Source: Candidatus Cloacimonadota bacterium
GTDB lineage: Bacteria > Cloacimonadota > Cloacimonadia > Cloacimonadales > Cloacimonadaceae
Direction: 5' to 3'
Length of the DNA: 39,854 nucleotides
Assembly (NCBI GenBank): GCA_020532355.1
Contig: JAJBBD010000273.1
Span: forward strand, 1 to 39,854
The notes beneath the pieces are model-generated. The model was not told the origin of the DNA. It searched no databases and saw only the letters and a list, made by a program, of their open reading frames with translations. Every line of letters starts with the position of its first letter. The stretch's first letter is position 1. The position numbers were made by a program, and so were the translations under genes. This document shows positions 1 through 8,239 of the stretch, in pieces.

Positions 1-502
1 AGATATAAAGATTAAAGACGCCATTGGCAGAGCCTGGCAATGTACAACCATCCAGTTTGATTTTAATTTGCCAGAACGTTTTGATATGCAATACATTGGA
101 GCAGATAATCAAGCACATCGCCCATATATGATTCACAGAGCAATATTGGGCTCGGTGGAACGCTTCTTTGCCACTCTTTTAGAGTATCACGGTGGTAATC
201 TGCCTTTATGGCTTGCTCCAATCCAAATGATGTTATTACCAATAACAGATGCACAATTGGATTATGCTAAATCTTTACAAGATAGAATGCTAAGCTTGGG
301 ATTACGCTGTGAGATAGATAGTCGCAGCGAAAAGATTGGCTACAAAATCCGCGAAGCCGAACTTAAGAAGATTCCTTATATGTGTATTATTGGTAAGAAA
401 GAAGCAGATGCAGGCACCCTTACTCTACGACGTCATACCAAAGGTGATTTGGGTTCGATGAGTATTAATGAGGCAATAAACATAATTAAAGCAGAATTAT
501 GA
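1..502 (+). CDS. thrS: Threonyl-tRNA synthetase, C-terminal part (5' truncated by window edge)
   Basis: This is the end of a class II aminoacyl-tRNA synthetase that charges tRNA-Thr in the cytoplasm. The frame is open from base 2. The visible part begins inside the catalytic core, with FDFNLPERFDMQYIGADN followed by HRPYMIHRAILGSVERF, which is the class II motif 3 region of ThrRS. After LPLWLAPIQ comes the anticodon-binding domain, ending in the typical LGSMS and a short helix. The editing and N-terminal domains lie outside the window. The stop overlaps the start of kdsD by four bases (ATGA), so the two are translationally coupled. Identification rests on motif recall and is secure. Confidence 0.93.
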   Translation, partial: DIKIKDAIGRAWQCTTIQFDFNLPERFDMQYIGADNQAHRPYMIHRAILGSVERFFATLLEYHGGNLPLWLAPIQMMLLPITDAQLDYAKSLQDRMLSLGLRCEIDSRSEKIGYKIREAELKKIPYMCIIGKKEADAGTLTLRRHTKGDLGSMSINEAINIIKAEL

Positions 503-1467
503 GTGTGTTTGAAAGCATCAAAGAAGAGCTACTTAAAGAAGCTTCCGCTATCACTTCTGTTGCTGAGACATTAGAACCCTTACAAGTAGAGAAAGCTTTC
601 CTTCTGTTGCAAAAATGCAGAGGGAAAGTAGTTCTCACCGGAATTGGAAAAGCCGGCATTATAGCGCGCAAGATCTCTGCAACTTTAGCCAGTACCGGCA
701 CCAGTTCAATTTTTCTTCACGCTGGCGAAGGCATTCACGGAGATTTGGGAATGCTTGCCAAAGAAGATTTGGTTATGGCGGTATCAAACAGCGGAAATAC
801 TTCCGAAATGTTGGCGATAATCCCCTATATCAAGTTTATCGGTATTCCCCTTATTAGCATTACAGGAAATAGCAGCTCCCAATTGGCTAAGGCTTCTGAT
901 GCAGTATTATGCACAAAGGTCGATGCAGATCTAGAACCATTAGGCATGGTTCCTACTTCCAGTACTACCGTTGCTTTAGCTTTAGGCGATGCTTTGGCTA
1001 TTGCATTACTTAAAGACAAGAACTTCTCTCTTAATGATTTTGCCAGATTCCATCCGGGTGGAGTAATTGGGAAAAAGCTTCTCTTAAAGGTTGCGGATTT
1101 GATGCATTCTCGTGAAAATCTCCCTCACGTACACGAAAATACACCCATGCGAGAAGCAATATTGGAGATGACCAGCAAAAAACTTGGTTGTACCATTATA
1201 GAAGACGATGCTGGATTGATGAGAGGTATTATTACTGATGGAGATTTACGCCGGCAGCTTCAGATTCGAGGGGATGAGCTTCTAACGCATCGTGCGGCAG
1301 AATGTATGACTGCAAATCCGAAACATGCTTTAGCAAACGAACTGGCCGTTAGTGCATTGGCATTGATGGAGAAGCACAGTATTACAGCCCTTCCTGTAAT
1401 AGATATACAAGGAAAAGCCATTGGAATCCTGCATATGCACGATCTTATCAGAGCAGGAGTTGTATAG
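499..1467 (+). CDS. kdsD: D-arabinose-5-phosphate isomerase (KdsD/KpsF/GutQ family)
   Basis: The enzyme interconverts ribulose-5-phosphate and arabinose-5-phosphate, the first step towards Kdo of lipopolysaccharide. The 322 residues match the family's usual length of about 320-330. Residues about 30-180 form a SIS sugar-phosphate isomerase domain, with the GIGKAG motif, the NSGNTSE phosphate-binding loop and the conserved HPGG near residue 190. Residues about 205-322 form a pair of CBS domains (MHSRENLPHV, then MTANPKHAL and ITALPVID). The ATG overlaps the thrS stop. It supports an LPS- or Kdo-bearing outer membrane. Related GutQ/KpsF proteins have the same architecture, so the exact paralogue name is inferred. 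Confidence 0.92.
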   Translation: MSVFESIKEELLKEASAITSVAETLEPLQVEKAFLLLQKCRGKVVLTGIGKAGIIARKISATLASTGTSSIFLHAGEGIHGDLGMLAKEDLVMAVSNSGNTSEMLAIIPYIKFIGIPLISITGNSSSQLAKASDAVLCTKVDADLEPLGMVPTSSTTVALALGDALAIALLKDKNFSLNDFARFHPGGVIGKKLLLKVADLMHSRENLPHVHENTPMREAILEMTSKKLGCTIIEDDAGLMRGIITDGDLRRQLQIRGDELLTHRAAECMTANPKHALANELAVSALALMEKHSITALPVIDIQGKAIGILHMHDLIRAGVV

Positions 1468-1710
1468 TAGCTTCCCTACATTTTCAAACTGTCATATTAG
1501 CTTTTGAAAACCAGTTAGATAAGTATTTGTTTATAGCGAGGCATCCCTGTTTGGCATATCCAACAATCTTGAATAGATCGTTGAACAAATAACTCATTGA
1601 TTTTAGCTGAGTTAAGCACCGATTATCATCACGATGTTTCTTCTTAATTACGCCTTTTTTTGATGTATCTATTTATTGTCCAATTTTATGTGAAACACTA
1701 TATTTATTAT

Positions 1711-1951
1711 GGCTCTCTTTCAAACTAAGTGGGCATCATAGATCTACAGAATATTCTTCACTTAAGCGCTTGACTGCGAGCACAATTACAGTACGGGCAG
1801 GGAACTGTTTCGCCAGCGCGAGGGATGGAATGGCAAGCTCCTGCTTGCCACAGGCGTTACCGAAAATACTGGCATAAAAATATTGTATACACCTACTCGA
1901 ACCGAAAGAAAGCCTTTTATACTGGCTACCCAATAGGTTTGAAAGAGAACC
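1711..1951. mobile_element. Putative non-autonomous MITE-like element with 15-bp inverted ends
   Basis: The left end, ggctctctttcaaac (1711-1725), and the right end, gtttgaaagagaacc (1937-1951), are reverse complements with 14 of 15 positions matching. The similarity continues weakly inward (tgggca against the complement of tacccaa). The 241 bp between the outer ends hold no transposase but do hold a perfect 8-bp hairpin at 1831-1850. The sequence tttatta occurs just outside both ends (1703-1709 and 1955-1961) and could be a target duplication, though it is not flush with the ends and the region is AT-rich. A GGCTCTTT-like end recalls ISL3-family termini, which is inference only. Confidence 0.45.
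1831..1850. repeat. Perfect 8-bp hairpin inside the MITE-like element
   Basis: The arms tggcaagc (1831-1838) and gcttgcca (1843-1850) pair perfectly around a four-base loop, tcct. No T-tract follows on either strand, so it does not look like an intrinsic terminator. It sits in a locally GC-richer patch (about 1790-1865) inside otherwise AT-rich DNA, which fits a mobile or REP-like repeat unit better than a gene. Confidence 0.5.
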
Positions 1952-2303
1952 TTGTTTATTACCTCACTCGCCTTGCCTCAAGCTATACATAGCGTGGGTT
2001 TATCCTGAGATTCTCCCTTATCGATATGATGATGGTAGCCTAAACTTGCCTTAACTCTCCGTAAAAGTATCAAGAAGGAGGTTTGTATTACAATAATTGC
2101 GACAAATTTCCAGAAAAGCTCATCATGGCTCCATACAAAAGCACCTGTTTTATTGTTTCTGTATGAACAACTCTCATTTGAACGAATATGGCTTTAACGA
2201 ACTGATATTTAACCATTTATTTTGTGTCAACTATCGATAAATGAAATGTGCTGATGGCGAGGTTTATAATCCCGACGATTGATGAAGCCAATTTAATTAG
2301 GAT

Positions 2304-4289
2304 TCAACGTAATGTTTCTAATAGTTGTTTTGCATGCCGTTCCCAACTAAATGCCTCTAATCGCTTATACGCTTTCGCTTTCAACGCATCTGCTAAAGCA
2401 GGATTGGAAAGCACACTCTGAATAGCTGAGGCAATTTCAGATGCTTTTTGGGGATTAAAGGTAAGAACAGCTTTTTTGCCAATTTCCGGCAATGAAGAAG
2501 TATTTGAGCAGACAACTGGAACTCCAGCAGCAAAGGCCTCCAATAAGGGAATACCAAATCCCTCATAAAGAGAAGGAAACACATATAAAGAGGCGTGTTT
2601 ATATAAGCCAGCCAAGTCGCTATCCTGAACAAATCCGGTAAAAATTACTCGTTTTCTATCTCGCATTCTATGCCAATACTCTTTTACCACATCTGCCCCA
2701 TTCCAGTCACTTCCAGTTAATACCAAACAATACTCATCCTTAATGCTTTGTGGTAGTAGATCATACGCCTTAAGCAAATTCAAATGATTCTTTCCGGGAT
2801 GTTCTATGCGAGCTATATAAAGTAGATATTTTCCCTTAACATGGTATTTGGATTCAAGTTCGGCGCAGCTAATTGGGTTTTCCAGTTTAGCGGGATCGTA
2901 ACCATTGTAGTTCACAAAGATTCTGCTACCTGGAATGCCAAAGAATCTTCTTAAGTCGTACTTTGTGCTTTCGCTAATAGCATATATTCTGGGCGCTTTA
3001 TGCAAATAATGAGGAACAATATGCTTGATATAAAACATGCGCAAGATATCGTATTTGCCTGGAATATGAAATTGGGATAGATCGTGAAAAGTAAGAATAG
3101 TACGCTTATTATAGCTACAGAACAGCCTGCGATTTGCTGCGGGTAAAAATATGAGATCGAAACGCTTTAAAGATGGATAAAACGGTAATAAATACAAATG
3201 CCAAAACATTGATGCAAAGGGGTTTTTAACCCACTGGGGGCTTTCGATAAAGTGCAAATGCTTGTCTCGAAAGGGAAAGTTATCTATATCTGAAGGATGG
3301 ATAAGCAAATATACTTCATGTGCTTTAATAAGCTCTTTGGTAACGCTGATAATGTAATCCGCAATACCAGATTTCCCTTTGTCGAAAGCCATACAGCTAA
3401 TCAGGATTTTCCGTTCTACTTTATTGCAAGCTTTATAAAATGCATTCTTCCTTCCATACCAAGCGAAAAACCTTTGTGCAAACCTATATAGCTTTGTTTT
3501 TGGTAACCAAGCCAGCTTCTTCTCGTGGATCAAAAATACAAAATCGCGCAAAAGTTCAATACTTGCTGCCAATAACACAGTTTTAAAGAAAGATAATTGG
3601 GAAGGATCTTTTTCGTATAAATCACGGTAAATATAAGCTTCGGCAACTCCTTCACCTTTATAGCGTTTTGCTATTTGTTTAAGTGTGTAGTTGTGTGAGT
3701 GCTCCACCATGGCATCCTTGGCATATCCAATTTTATAGCCCAATTGCTTCATTCTCCAAGACCATTCAATATCTTCAGAATATTGCAGATCTTCGTTGAA
3801 GGGATTGTTTTTGATATATTCAGCTTTTACAGCAGAGCTGGCAAGAGAGAAGAAATGCCTCCACTTAGAAGCAGTTTTCCCATCACCAAACGCCCTAAGA
3901 TAGTCTTTTTTAACCGGCGGAATAGCATCTGGGCGAGGAATCTGATTTGCATAAACTGCAATTAGCTCGCTATCAGTTTCCAGTGGGCGAATTAGATTTT
4001 CTAACCATTCTTCGTTACATGGAATAGCATCTGCATTATTGAAGACTATATACTCTCCAGAGGCGTAGGTTATAGCTTCATTGAGAACTTTCCCGGGAAT
4101 GTATTGTTGGGCAGGTATGCTATATACTTTAAGCGTCTTGGCTTTTTGTAATAATTCCCAACCTCCATCGGTAGAACCTGAATCTACACAAATTAACTCG
4201 AAATCTTGCCTGCTTTGCTTCTGAAACATATCCAAAGTTTTTTCTAGCCAGGGCATCTCGTTTTTTGCACGCAGAATTATGCTAATCAT
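2304..4289 (-). CDS. Two-domain glycosyltransferase: GT2 N-terminus fused to GT4 C-terminus
   Basis: A 661-residue protein with two glycosyltransferase modules, probably acting on a surface polysaccharide or LPS sugar chain at the cytoplasmic face of the inner membrane. Residues 1 to about 230 are a GT-A fold family 2 domain: MISIILRAKNEMPWLEKTL, then VDSGSTDGG and FNNADAIP, which bind the nucleotide sugar. After a linker rich in aromatic and basic residues, residues about 295-661 are a GT-B family 4 domain with HDLSQFHIPG, LYIARIEHPGKN and the acidic YEGFGIPLLEAFAAG motif. No signal peptide or membrane span is obvious. The start overlaps the stop of the upstream response-regulator gene (ATGA). 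Sugar donor and acceptor cannot be told from sequence. Confidence 0.88.
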   Translation of the reverse strand: MISIILRAKNEMPWLEKTLDMFQKQSRQDFELICVDSGSTDGGWELLQKAKTLKVYSIPAQQYIPGKVLNEAITYASGEYIVFNNADAIPCNEEWLENLIRPLETDSELIAVYANQIPRPDAIPPVKKDYLRAFGDGKTASKWRHFFSLASSAVKAEYIKNNPFNEDLQYSEDIEWSWRMKQLGYKIGYAKDAMVEHSHNYTLKQIAKRYKGEGVAEAYIYRDLYEKDPSQLSFFKTVLLAASIELLRDFVFLIHEKKLAWLPKTKLYRFAQRFFAWYGRKNAFYKACNKVERKILISCMAFDKGKSGIADYIISVTKELIKAHEVYLLIHPSDIDNFPFRDKHLHFIESPQWVKNPFASMFWHLYLLPFYPSLKRFDLIFLPAANRRLFCSYNKRTILTFHDLSQFHIPGKYDILRMFYIKHIVPHYLHKAPRIYAISESTKYDLRRFFGIPGSRIFVNYNGYDPAKLENPISCAELESKYHVKGKYLLYIARIEHPGKNHLNLLKAYDLLPQSIKDEYCLVLTGSDWNGADVVKEYWHRMRDRKRVIFTGFVQDSDLAGLYKHASLYVFPSLYEGFGIPLLEAFAAGVPVVCSNTSSLPEIGKKAVLTFNPQKASEIASAIQSVLSNPALADALKAKAYKRLEAFSWERHAKQLLETLR

Positions 4290-5896
4290 ATATCGATTTC
4301 CACTTTTGTTTCGTTGAGATAGCCAAATCTTTTGCGCTCGAAGCGATTGCTCATAGACATAATAATCTTTACACCTCGCCCGCTTGAATTCGCCCCATCC
4401 AGCTCAAAATCGTAAGGTTCCTCGATGCTGTAAGACAAGTTTTCGGGTACCCATTCGATACCTTTATCCCAAAAACGGATAGAAAGCATATTCGGTATTA
4501 CTCGGAACTCCAGAACTATTTCTGCATCTTCCCGATAATTGTAACCATAGGTTATAATGTTGTTTAAGAACTCATCAACAATCAGTTCTGCTTTTGCCGC
4601 CAAGAATGAATCATTGGTCCATTTTAGCACCAATCGTTCACATTCCTGGGCGGTTTTTCCAACTTCTCGCAAAGCGGAGCGCAATACGAGGTGATGATGT
4701 CGGGTAATACCCCCGGGTTTTGGAATATCACTTTTTGAATGCAAAGCTTGGAAGGCAAATAAAGTAAAATCGTCCAGATTGGTGCGAAAGTCATTTTTGA
4801 TCAAGTAATCGATAATCTTGAAAGGAATCGTAATACATGTATCCCTATCGGATATATTGGAAAGTAACTGCCTAATGCCCTCGATGCCAAATTGCAAACC
4901 CTTATGGTTTGTGCACTCATAGATGCCATCGGTAAAAACCAAGAAAATATCAGTACTGTTAAGTGGTAACCGATCCATATCTTCATCATTATAGTTGGTA
5001 TAGGGCATCCATCCCAAAGGGAGTGAGCCTTTTTCATCTAAAATCTTGATCTGAGAAGTTAGGGAATTTATTTTAATTAAAGGAGGATGTCCTGCGTTTA
5101 AAAAGCGTATTTCCTGCTCGTTGATATCTACCACTCCCATTAAAAGCGTAAGGTAATTATTATGCATAAAGAGATCGTTGTAAAGCCTCTCGTTGAGTTT
5201 TGTAAAAAGCTCTGCCATAGATTTTGTATCTTGATAGGCTTCTACCATTAGCTTGATGGTAGATTTTATGGCTGTCATTAGTAACGCTGCTTGTACTCCA
5301 TGCCCCGAAACATCGCCAATATATACAACGTATTTTGTATCCGAAAGTTTGATGCGATCAAAAAGGTCGCCACCAACTGCTTCACAGGGCTCGTAATAAG
5401 AAGAGAATAAAATTTCTTTGTCCAGATAAACCCATTTGGGCAATATTGCCTGCTGAATATTGGCAGCCGTGCTAAGATCTTTACGTAAAGCATCGATCAA
5501 TTGAAGATTCTTGTGTTCGGCACGTGTTAAAGTAATGGTATTGTTCACGCGGGCAAGCAATTCAAGCCGTGAGACTGGCTTTTTGATGTAATCTGCCGAG
5601 CCCGCCTCAAAACCCTTGTTTACAGATTCATCGTCTTGGCTTGCAGTAACTAAGATAACTGGAATATCTGGTTTGGATTTATGCATAAGCTTACAAGTTT
5701 CATAACCATCCAAGCCACTACCCATATTAACATCCAATAACACCAATTCATAGCTATTATCTGCGATTTTTTTTAAAGCTTCTTCACCACTATGACAATA
5801 GTCTGTTTGATAGTTATCTCCCTTAAGGATACTGGAGATAATCTGAATAATGATATCTTCATCATCCACGATTAATACTTTAGCTTCTAAATCCAT
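4286..5896 (-). CDS. Response regulator with SpoIIE/PP2C phosphatase and HATPase domains
   Basis: A cytoplasmic signalling protein of the RsbU/RsbW type. Residues 1 to about 125 are a receiver domain with the acidic pair D11-D12 and phospho-acceptor D55 (ELVLLDVNM). Residues about 150-370 are a PP2C (SpoIIE) serine phosphatase with metal-binding motifs GGDLFDRI, GDVSGHGVQAALLM, NAGHPPL and FTDGIYE. Residues about 400-536 are a GHKL ATPase with the N-box ELIVDEFLNNIITYGY and a glycine-rich GANSSGRGVKI lid. It could thus both dephosphorylate and phosphorylate an anti-sigma antagonist. Two ATGs are adjacent; the second is used here because it is better spaced from GAGG. It lies 23 bases after folA and overlaps the glycosyltransferase gene. 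Confidence 0.9.
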   Translation of the reverse strand: MDLEAKVLIVDDEDIIIQIISSILKGDNYQTDYCHSGEEALKKIADNSYELVLLDVNMGSGLDGYETCKLMHKSKPDIPVILVTASQDDESVNKGFEAGSADYIKKPVSRLELLARVNNTITLTRAEHKNLQLIDALRKDLSTAANIQQAILPKWVYLDKEILFSSYYEPCEAVGGDLFDRIKLSDTKYVVYIGDVSGHGVQAALLMTAIKSTIKLMVEAYQDTKSMAELFTKLNERLYNDLFMHNNYLTLLMGVVDINEQEIRFLNAGHPPLIKINSLTSQIKILDEKGSLPLGWMPYTNYNDEDMDRLPLNSTDIFLVFTDGIYECTNHKGLQFGIEGIRQLLSNISDRDTCITIPFKIIDYLIKNDFRTNLDDFTLFAFQALHSKSDIPKPGGITRHHHLVLRSALREVGKTAQECERLVLKWTNDSFLAAKAELIVDEFLNNIITYGYNYREDAEIVLEFRVIPNMLSIRFWDKGIEWVPENLSYSIEEPYDFELDGANSSGRGVKIIMSMSNRFERKRFGYLNETKVEIDI

Positions 5897-5919
5897 CATG
5901 TCCTCTTCATATATGTAGG

Positions 5920-6396
5920 TTAGCTAGGTTTTTTTGTATAACGGCAGAAGCTTAGTAGATATCCCGAAGAGCTAGTTTCTTCTCTAAGAACCGATTTTTC
6001 CCATTGGCTGAAATCAAAATCGGGAAATCTGGTATTTCCAGGGATATCTGCTCTAATGTGTGTTATGTACATAATGTGAACTAAATTCAGAGCTTGGGCA
6101 AATACATTTGCTCCACCAATTATAAAAGCATCGGGAAAGCAAGATAGCGCATCATGAAGAGAGTGTTTTACAACAATTTGAGGTGCGCTGAACTCCCGAT
6201 TCGTACTCAGAACAACGTTTTTTCTGCCCTCTAATGCAGCCCCTAATGTGAGGAATGTTTTTCTGCCCATAATGATAGTGTTTGCCATTGTTTTCTGTTT
6301 GAACCATGCTAAATCTTCTGGAATATGCCAAGGCATTTGGTTATCGTTCCCAATTACCATATTATTTGCCATTGCGACAATTATCTTGGGATTCAA
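5920..6396 (-). CDS. folA: Dihydrofolate reductase
   Basis: The enzyme reduces dihydrofolate to tetrahydrofolate with NADPH. The 158 residues match chromosomal DHFR length. Visible motifs are the N-terminal IIVAMANNMVIG, the substrate loop MPWHIPEDLAWFK with the catalytic acid at D28, IIMGRKTF for cofactor binding, and FIIGGANVF. The start is a TTG preceded by GAGGTGG; its TTGA overlaps the stop of the ABC ATPase gene, so it is translationally coupled to the lipid-transport genes. No thymidylate synthase is next to it, which is the usual folA partner. Confidence 0.93.
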   Translation of the reverse strand: MNPKIIVAMANNMVIGNDNQMPWHIPEDLAWFKQKTMANTIIMGRKTFLTLGAALEGRKNVVLSTNREFSAPQIVVKHSLHDALSCFPDAFIIGGANVFAQALNLVHIMYITHIRADIPGNTRFPDFDFSQWEKSVLREETSSSGYLLSFCRYTKKPS

Positions 6397-7154
6397 AACC
6401 TGCCCACCTCAAAGAAATGGTCTATTGGTTCAATTCCCGCTTGTTTGGCAGCTTGCAGATTACCATAGAAAAGCATCTTTCCATCATCCAAAAAGATAAT
6501 CTTGTCGGCAATGCGATGAATAGAGGCAAGTTCGTGGGTTACTATCACAATAGTCATTTTAAGTTGATGCTTCAAGTTGAGGATGAGATTATCCAGAGAT
6601 TCGGAAGTAACGGGATCTAATCCAGCCGACGGCTCATCACAAAAAAGTATTTCAGGATCAAGCGCTAAGGCTCGAGCTAAAGATGCTCGCTTCTTCATGC
6701 CTCCAGATAACTCTGAAGGAAATTTATAGATAGCATGACTCAATCCTACTAAATGCAATTTAACTCGAATTATCCTATCGATAACTTTGGTGGAAAGATC
6801 CGTATGCATCTCCAAGGGAATAGATACGTTATCGTAAACGGGAATAGAATTTAGTAAAGCGCCATTTTGAAAAAGCATTCCAGTGCGTTTTAACACTGCA
6901 TAAAACTCATTTTCGCCCATATCAAGGATTTCATCACCCCAAAATTTCACGCTCCCAGCGGCTGGTTCATAAAGCCTTAGCATGTTTTTTAATAATGTGG
7001 TTTTCCCACAACCGCTACCCCCCAATATCACTGTAATTTCTCCAGGATATATGTCGACAGAAATGCCATCGAGTATGGTGAGTTCATCATATTTGGCAAC
7101 GAGACCCTTAACCTCAATAATTGGTTTGCCGCTAAACAGTTCTTCTTTCTTCAT
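6393..7154 (-). CDS. MCE/Mla-type ABC transporter ATP-binding protein (MlaF-like)
   Basis: The cytoplasmic ATPase that powers a lipid transporter with the permease encoded directly upstream. The 253 residues contain Walker A GGSGCGKTT, Q-loop LFQNGALL, the signature LSGGMKKRASLARAL, Walker B ILFCDEPSAGLDP and the switch VTHEL. The LSGGMKKR version of the signature and the SAGLDP Walker B are typical of MlaF/Ttg2A rather than of sugar or amino-acid importers. The ATG overlaps the permease stop, and its own stop overlaps folA. In Mla/Pqi systems this subunit works with MlaE and an MCE protein, all present here. Confidence 0.92.
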   Translation of the reverse strand: MKKEELFSGKPIIEVKGLVAKYDELTILDGISVDIYPGEITVILGGSGCGKTTLLKNMLRLYEPAAGSVKFWGDEILDMGENEFYAVLKRTGMLFQNGALLNSIPVYDNVSIPLEMHTDLSTKVIDRIIRVKLHLVGLSHAIYKFPSELSGGMKKRASLARALALDPEILFCDEPSAGLDPVTSESLDNLILNLKHQLKMTIVIVTHELASIHRIADKIIFLDDGKMLFYGNLQAAKQAGIEPIDHFFEVGRF

Positions 7155-8239
7155 AAATATAACAAACTAAAGACAGCATCGAAGAGGATAACGGCAAATA
7201 TAGAGCTTACCACTGCTGCTGTGGTTGCTCTTCCCACTCCCTCAGCACCGCCTTTTACTTGAAATCCGTAATAAGATCCCACGATCACAATCACCCAAGC
7301 AAACCATATACTTTTTCCAAAACTGATAATGATATCTTTGATGCTGATTATTTCTATGGATCGGTCTATAAAAGTTTCCATCGAAGTATCCAATAGAACA
7401 AGTGCTATGAGTCCTCCTCCGATCTCAGCTACTAAGATGCTAAACATTACCAAAATGGGCATTACAAACGTGATGGCATGAAACTTGGGAACAACCACAA
7501 AACGTATGGGGTGCAGAGACATCATGCGTAAAGCATCCAATTCTTCAGTAACTTGCATGGTAGCTATCTCAGATGCGATTGCACTTCCACTGCGCCCAGC
7601 AACAATAATCGATGTAATTAAGGGTCCCATTTCCCTAACCATCGTAATAGCAAGTAGATCAGCCAAAAACACACCTGCGCCAAAGTTCTTGAGCTGTACT
7701 CCAGACTGTAGAGACAAAATGAAACCAATAATAAATGAAAGTAACGCCACAATGGGCAGGGCTTGAGATCCAAGCAGTGCTGCTTGCTGGATTGTAGATC
7801 CCTTGCGTCGGCTCTTCGCATTAAACAAACCCACGGCACTGTAATAGAATATTTCGGAAGCAAGGGTAAGGGCTTCTATCATAGAATAGTAGAAGGCTAT
7901 TGCATTGTGACCTAATTGTTCAAAAGTACCCATCTCTCTATTTGGTGCAACAATTGGTAGATTGATGGTAGTAAAAGTATCAATAACCGCCTGAACTTCT
8001 GATTTTGCACCCCTAAAAAGCAAAATTCCGCTCTTTTGTCCAAAATGTTGATGCACTTCATCCAGAAACGATACACCGGCACTATCAAGAGATTCGATGC
8101 CGCCCAGATCTATCATCGTAACTTGTTCTTGAATACTGGATTTTAACAACTTACTCAATTCTTTTTCGGCAGAAGGCACATTTTCTTTGGTAAAAACACC
8201 TTCCAGTACCAGTACGTTGTTGGATAGTTTAAGATACAT
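7151..8239 (-). CDS. MlaE-family lipid ABC permease with N-terminal STAS domain
   Basis: The inner-membrane permease of the MCE lipid transporter. Residues 1 to about 100 are a STAS domain (MIDLGGIESLDSAGVSFLDE), the fold of MlaB, which in E. coli is a separate protein that binds and activates the ATPase. Residues about 115-362 are an MlaE domain with five or so hydrophobic spans and the family motif region MVREMGPLITSIIVAGRSG followed by the coupling segment TEELDALRMM. A 362-residue STAS-MlaE fusion is known in other bacteria. It starts within the stop of the lipoprotein gene (one-base overlap) and is coupled to the ATPase gene by ATGA. No separate mlaB is present. Confidence 0.92.
   Translation of the reverse strand: MYLKLSNNVLVLEGVFTKENVPSAEKELSKLLKSSIQEQVTMIDLGGIESLDSAGVSFLDEVHQHFGQKSGILLFRGAKSEVQAVIDTFTTINLPIVAPNREMGTFEQLGHNAIAFYYSMIEALTLASEIFYYSAVGLFNAKSRRKGSTIQQAALLGSQALPIVALLSFIIGFILSLQSGVQLKNFGAGVFLADLLAITMVREMGPLITSIIVAGRSGSAIASEIATMQVTEELDALRMMSLHPIRFVVVPKFHAITFVMPILVMFSILVAEIGGGLIALVLLDTSMETFIDRSIEIISIKDIIISFGKSIWFAWVIVIVGSYYGFQVKGGAEGVGRATTAAVVSSIFAVILFDAVFSLLYL

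Larger units (their letters stand above)
1468..2303. other. Gene-free interval with a MITE-like element
   Basis: No convincing coding region lies in these 836 bases between kdsD (+) and the convergent glycosyltransferase gene (-). A 65-codon reverse-strand reading at 1736-1933 has no recognisable domain and lies inside the inverted-repeat-bounded element described separately. Bases 1468-1710 and 1952-2303 are AT-rich, with no tRNA, terminator with a T-tract, or regulatory site that I can defend. Confidence 0.6.

Noticed and set aside
1736-1933. 65-codon reverse-strand reading between kdsD and the glycosyltransferase gene
   Set aside because: It lies almost wholly inside the inverted-repeat element, has no recognisable domain and no ribosome-binding site; it is more likely repeat sequence than a gene.
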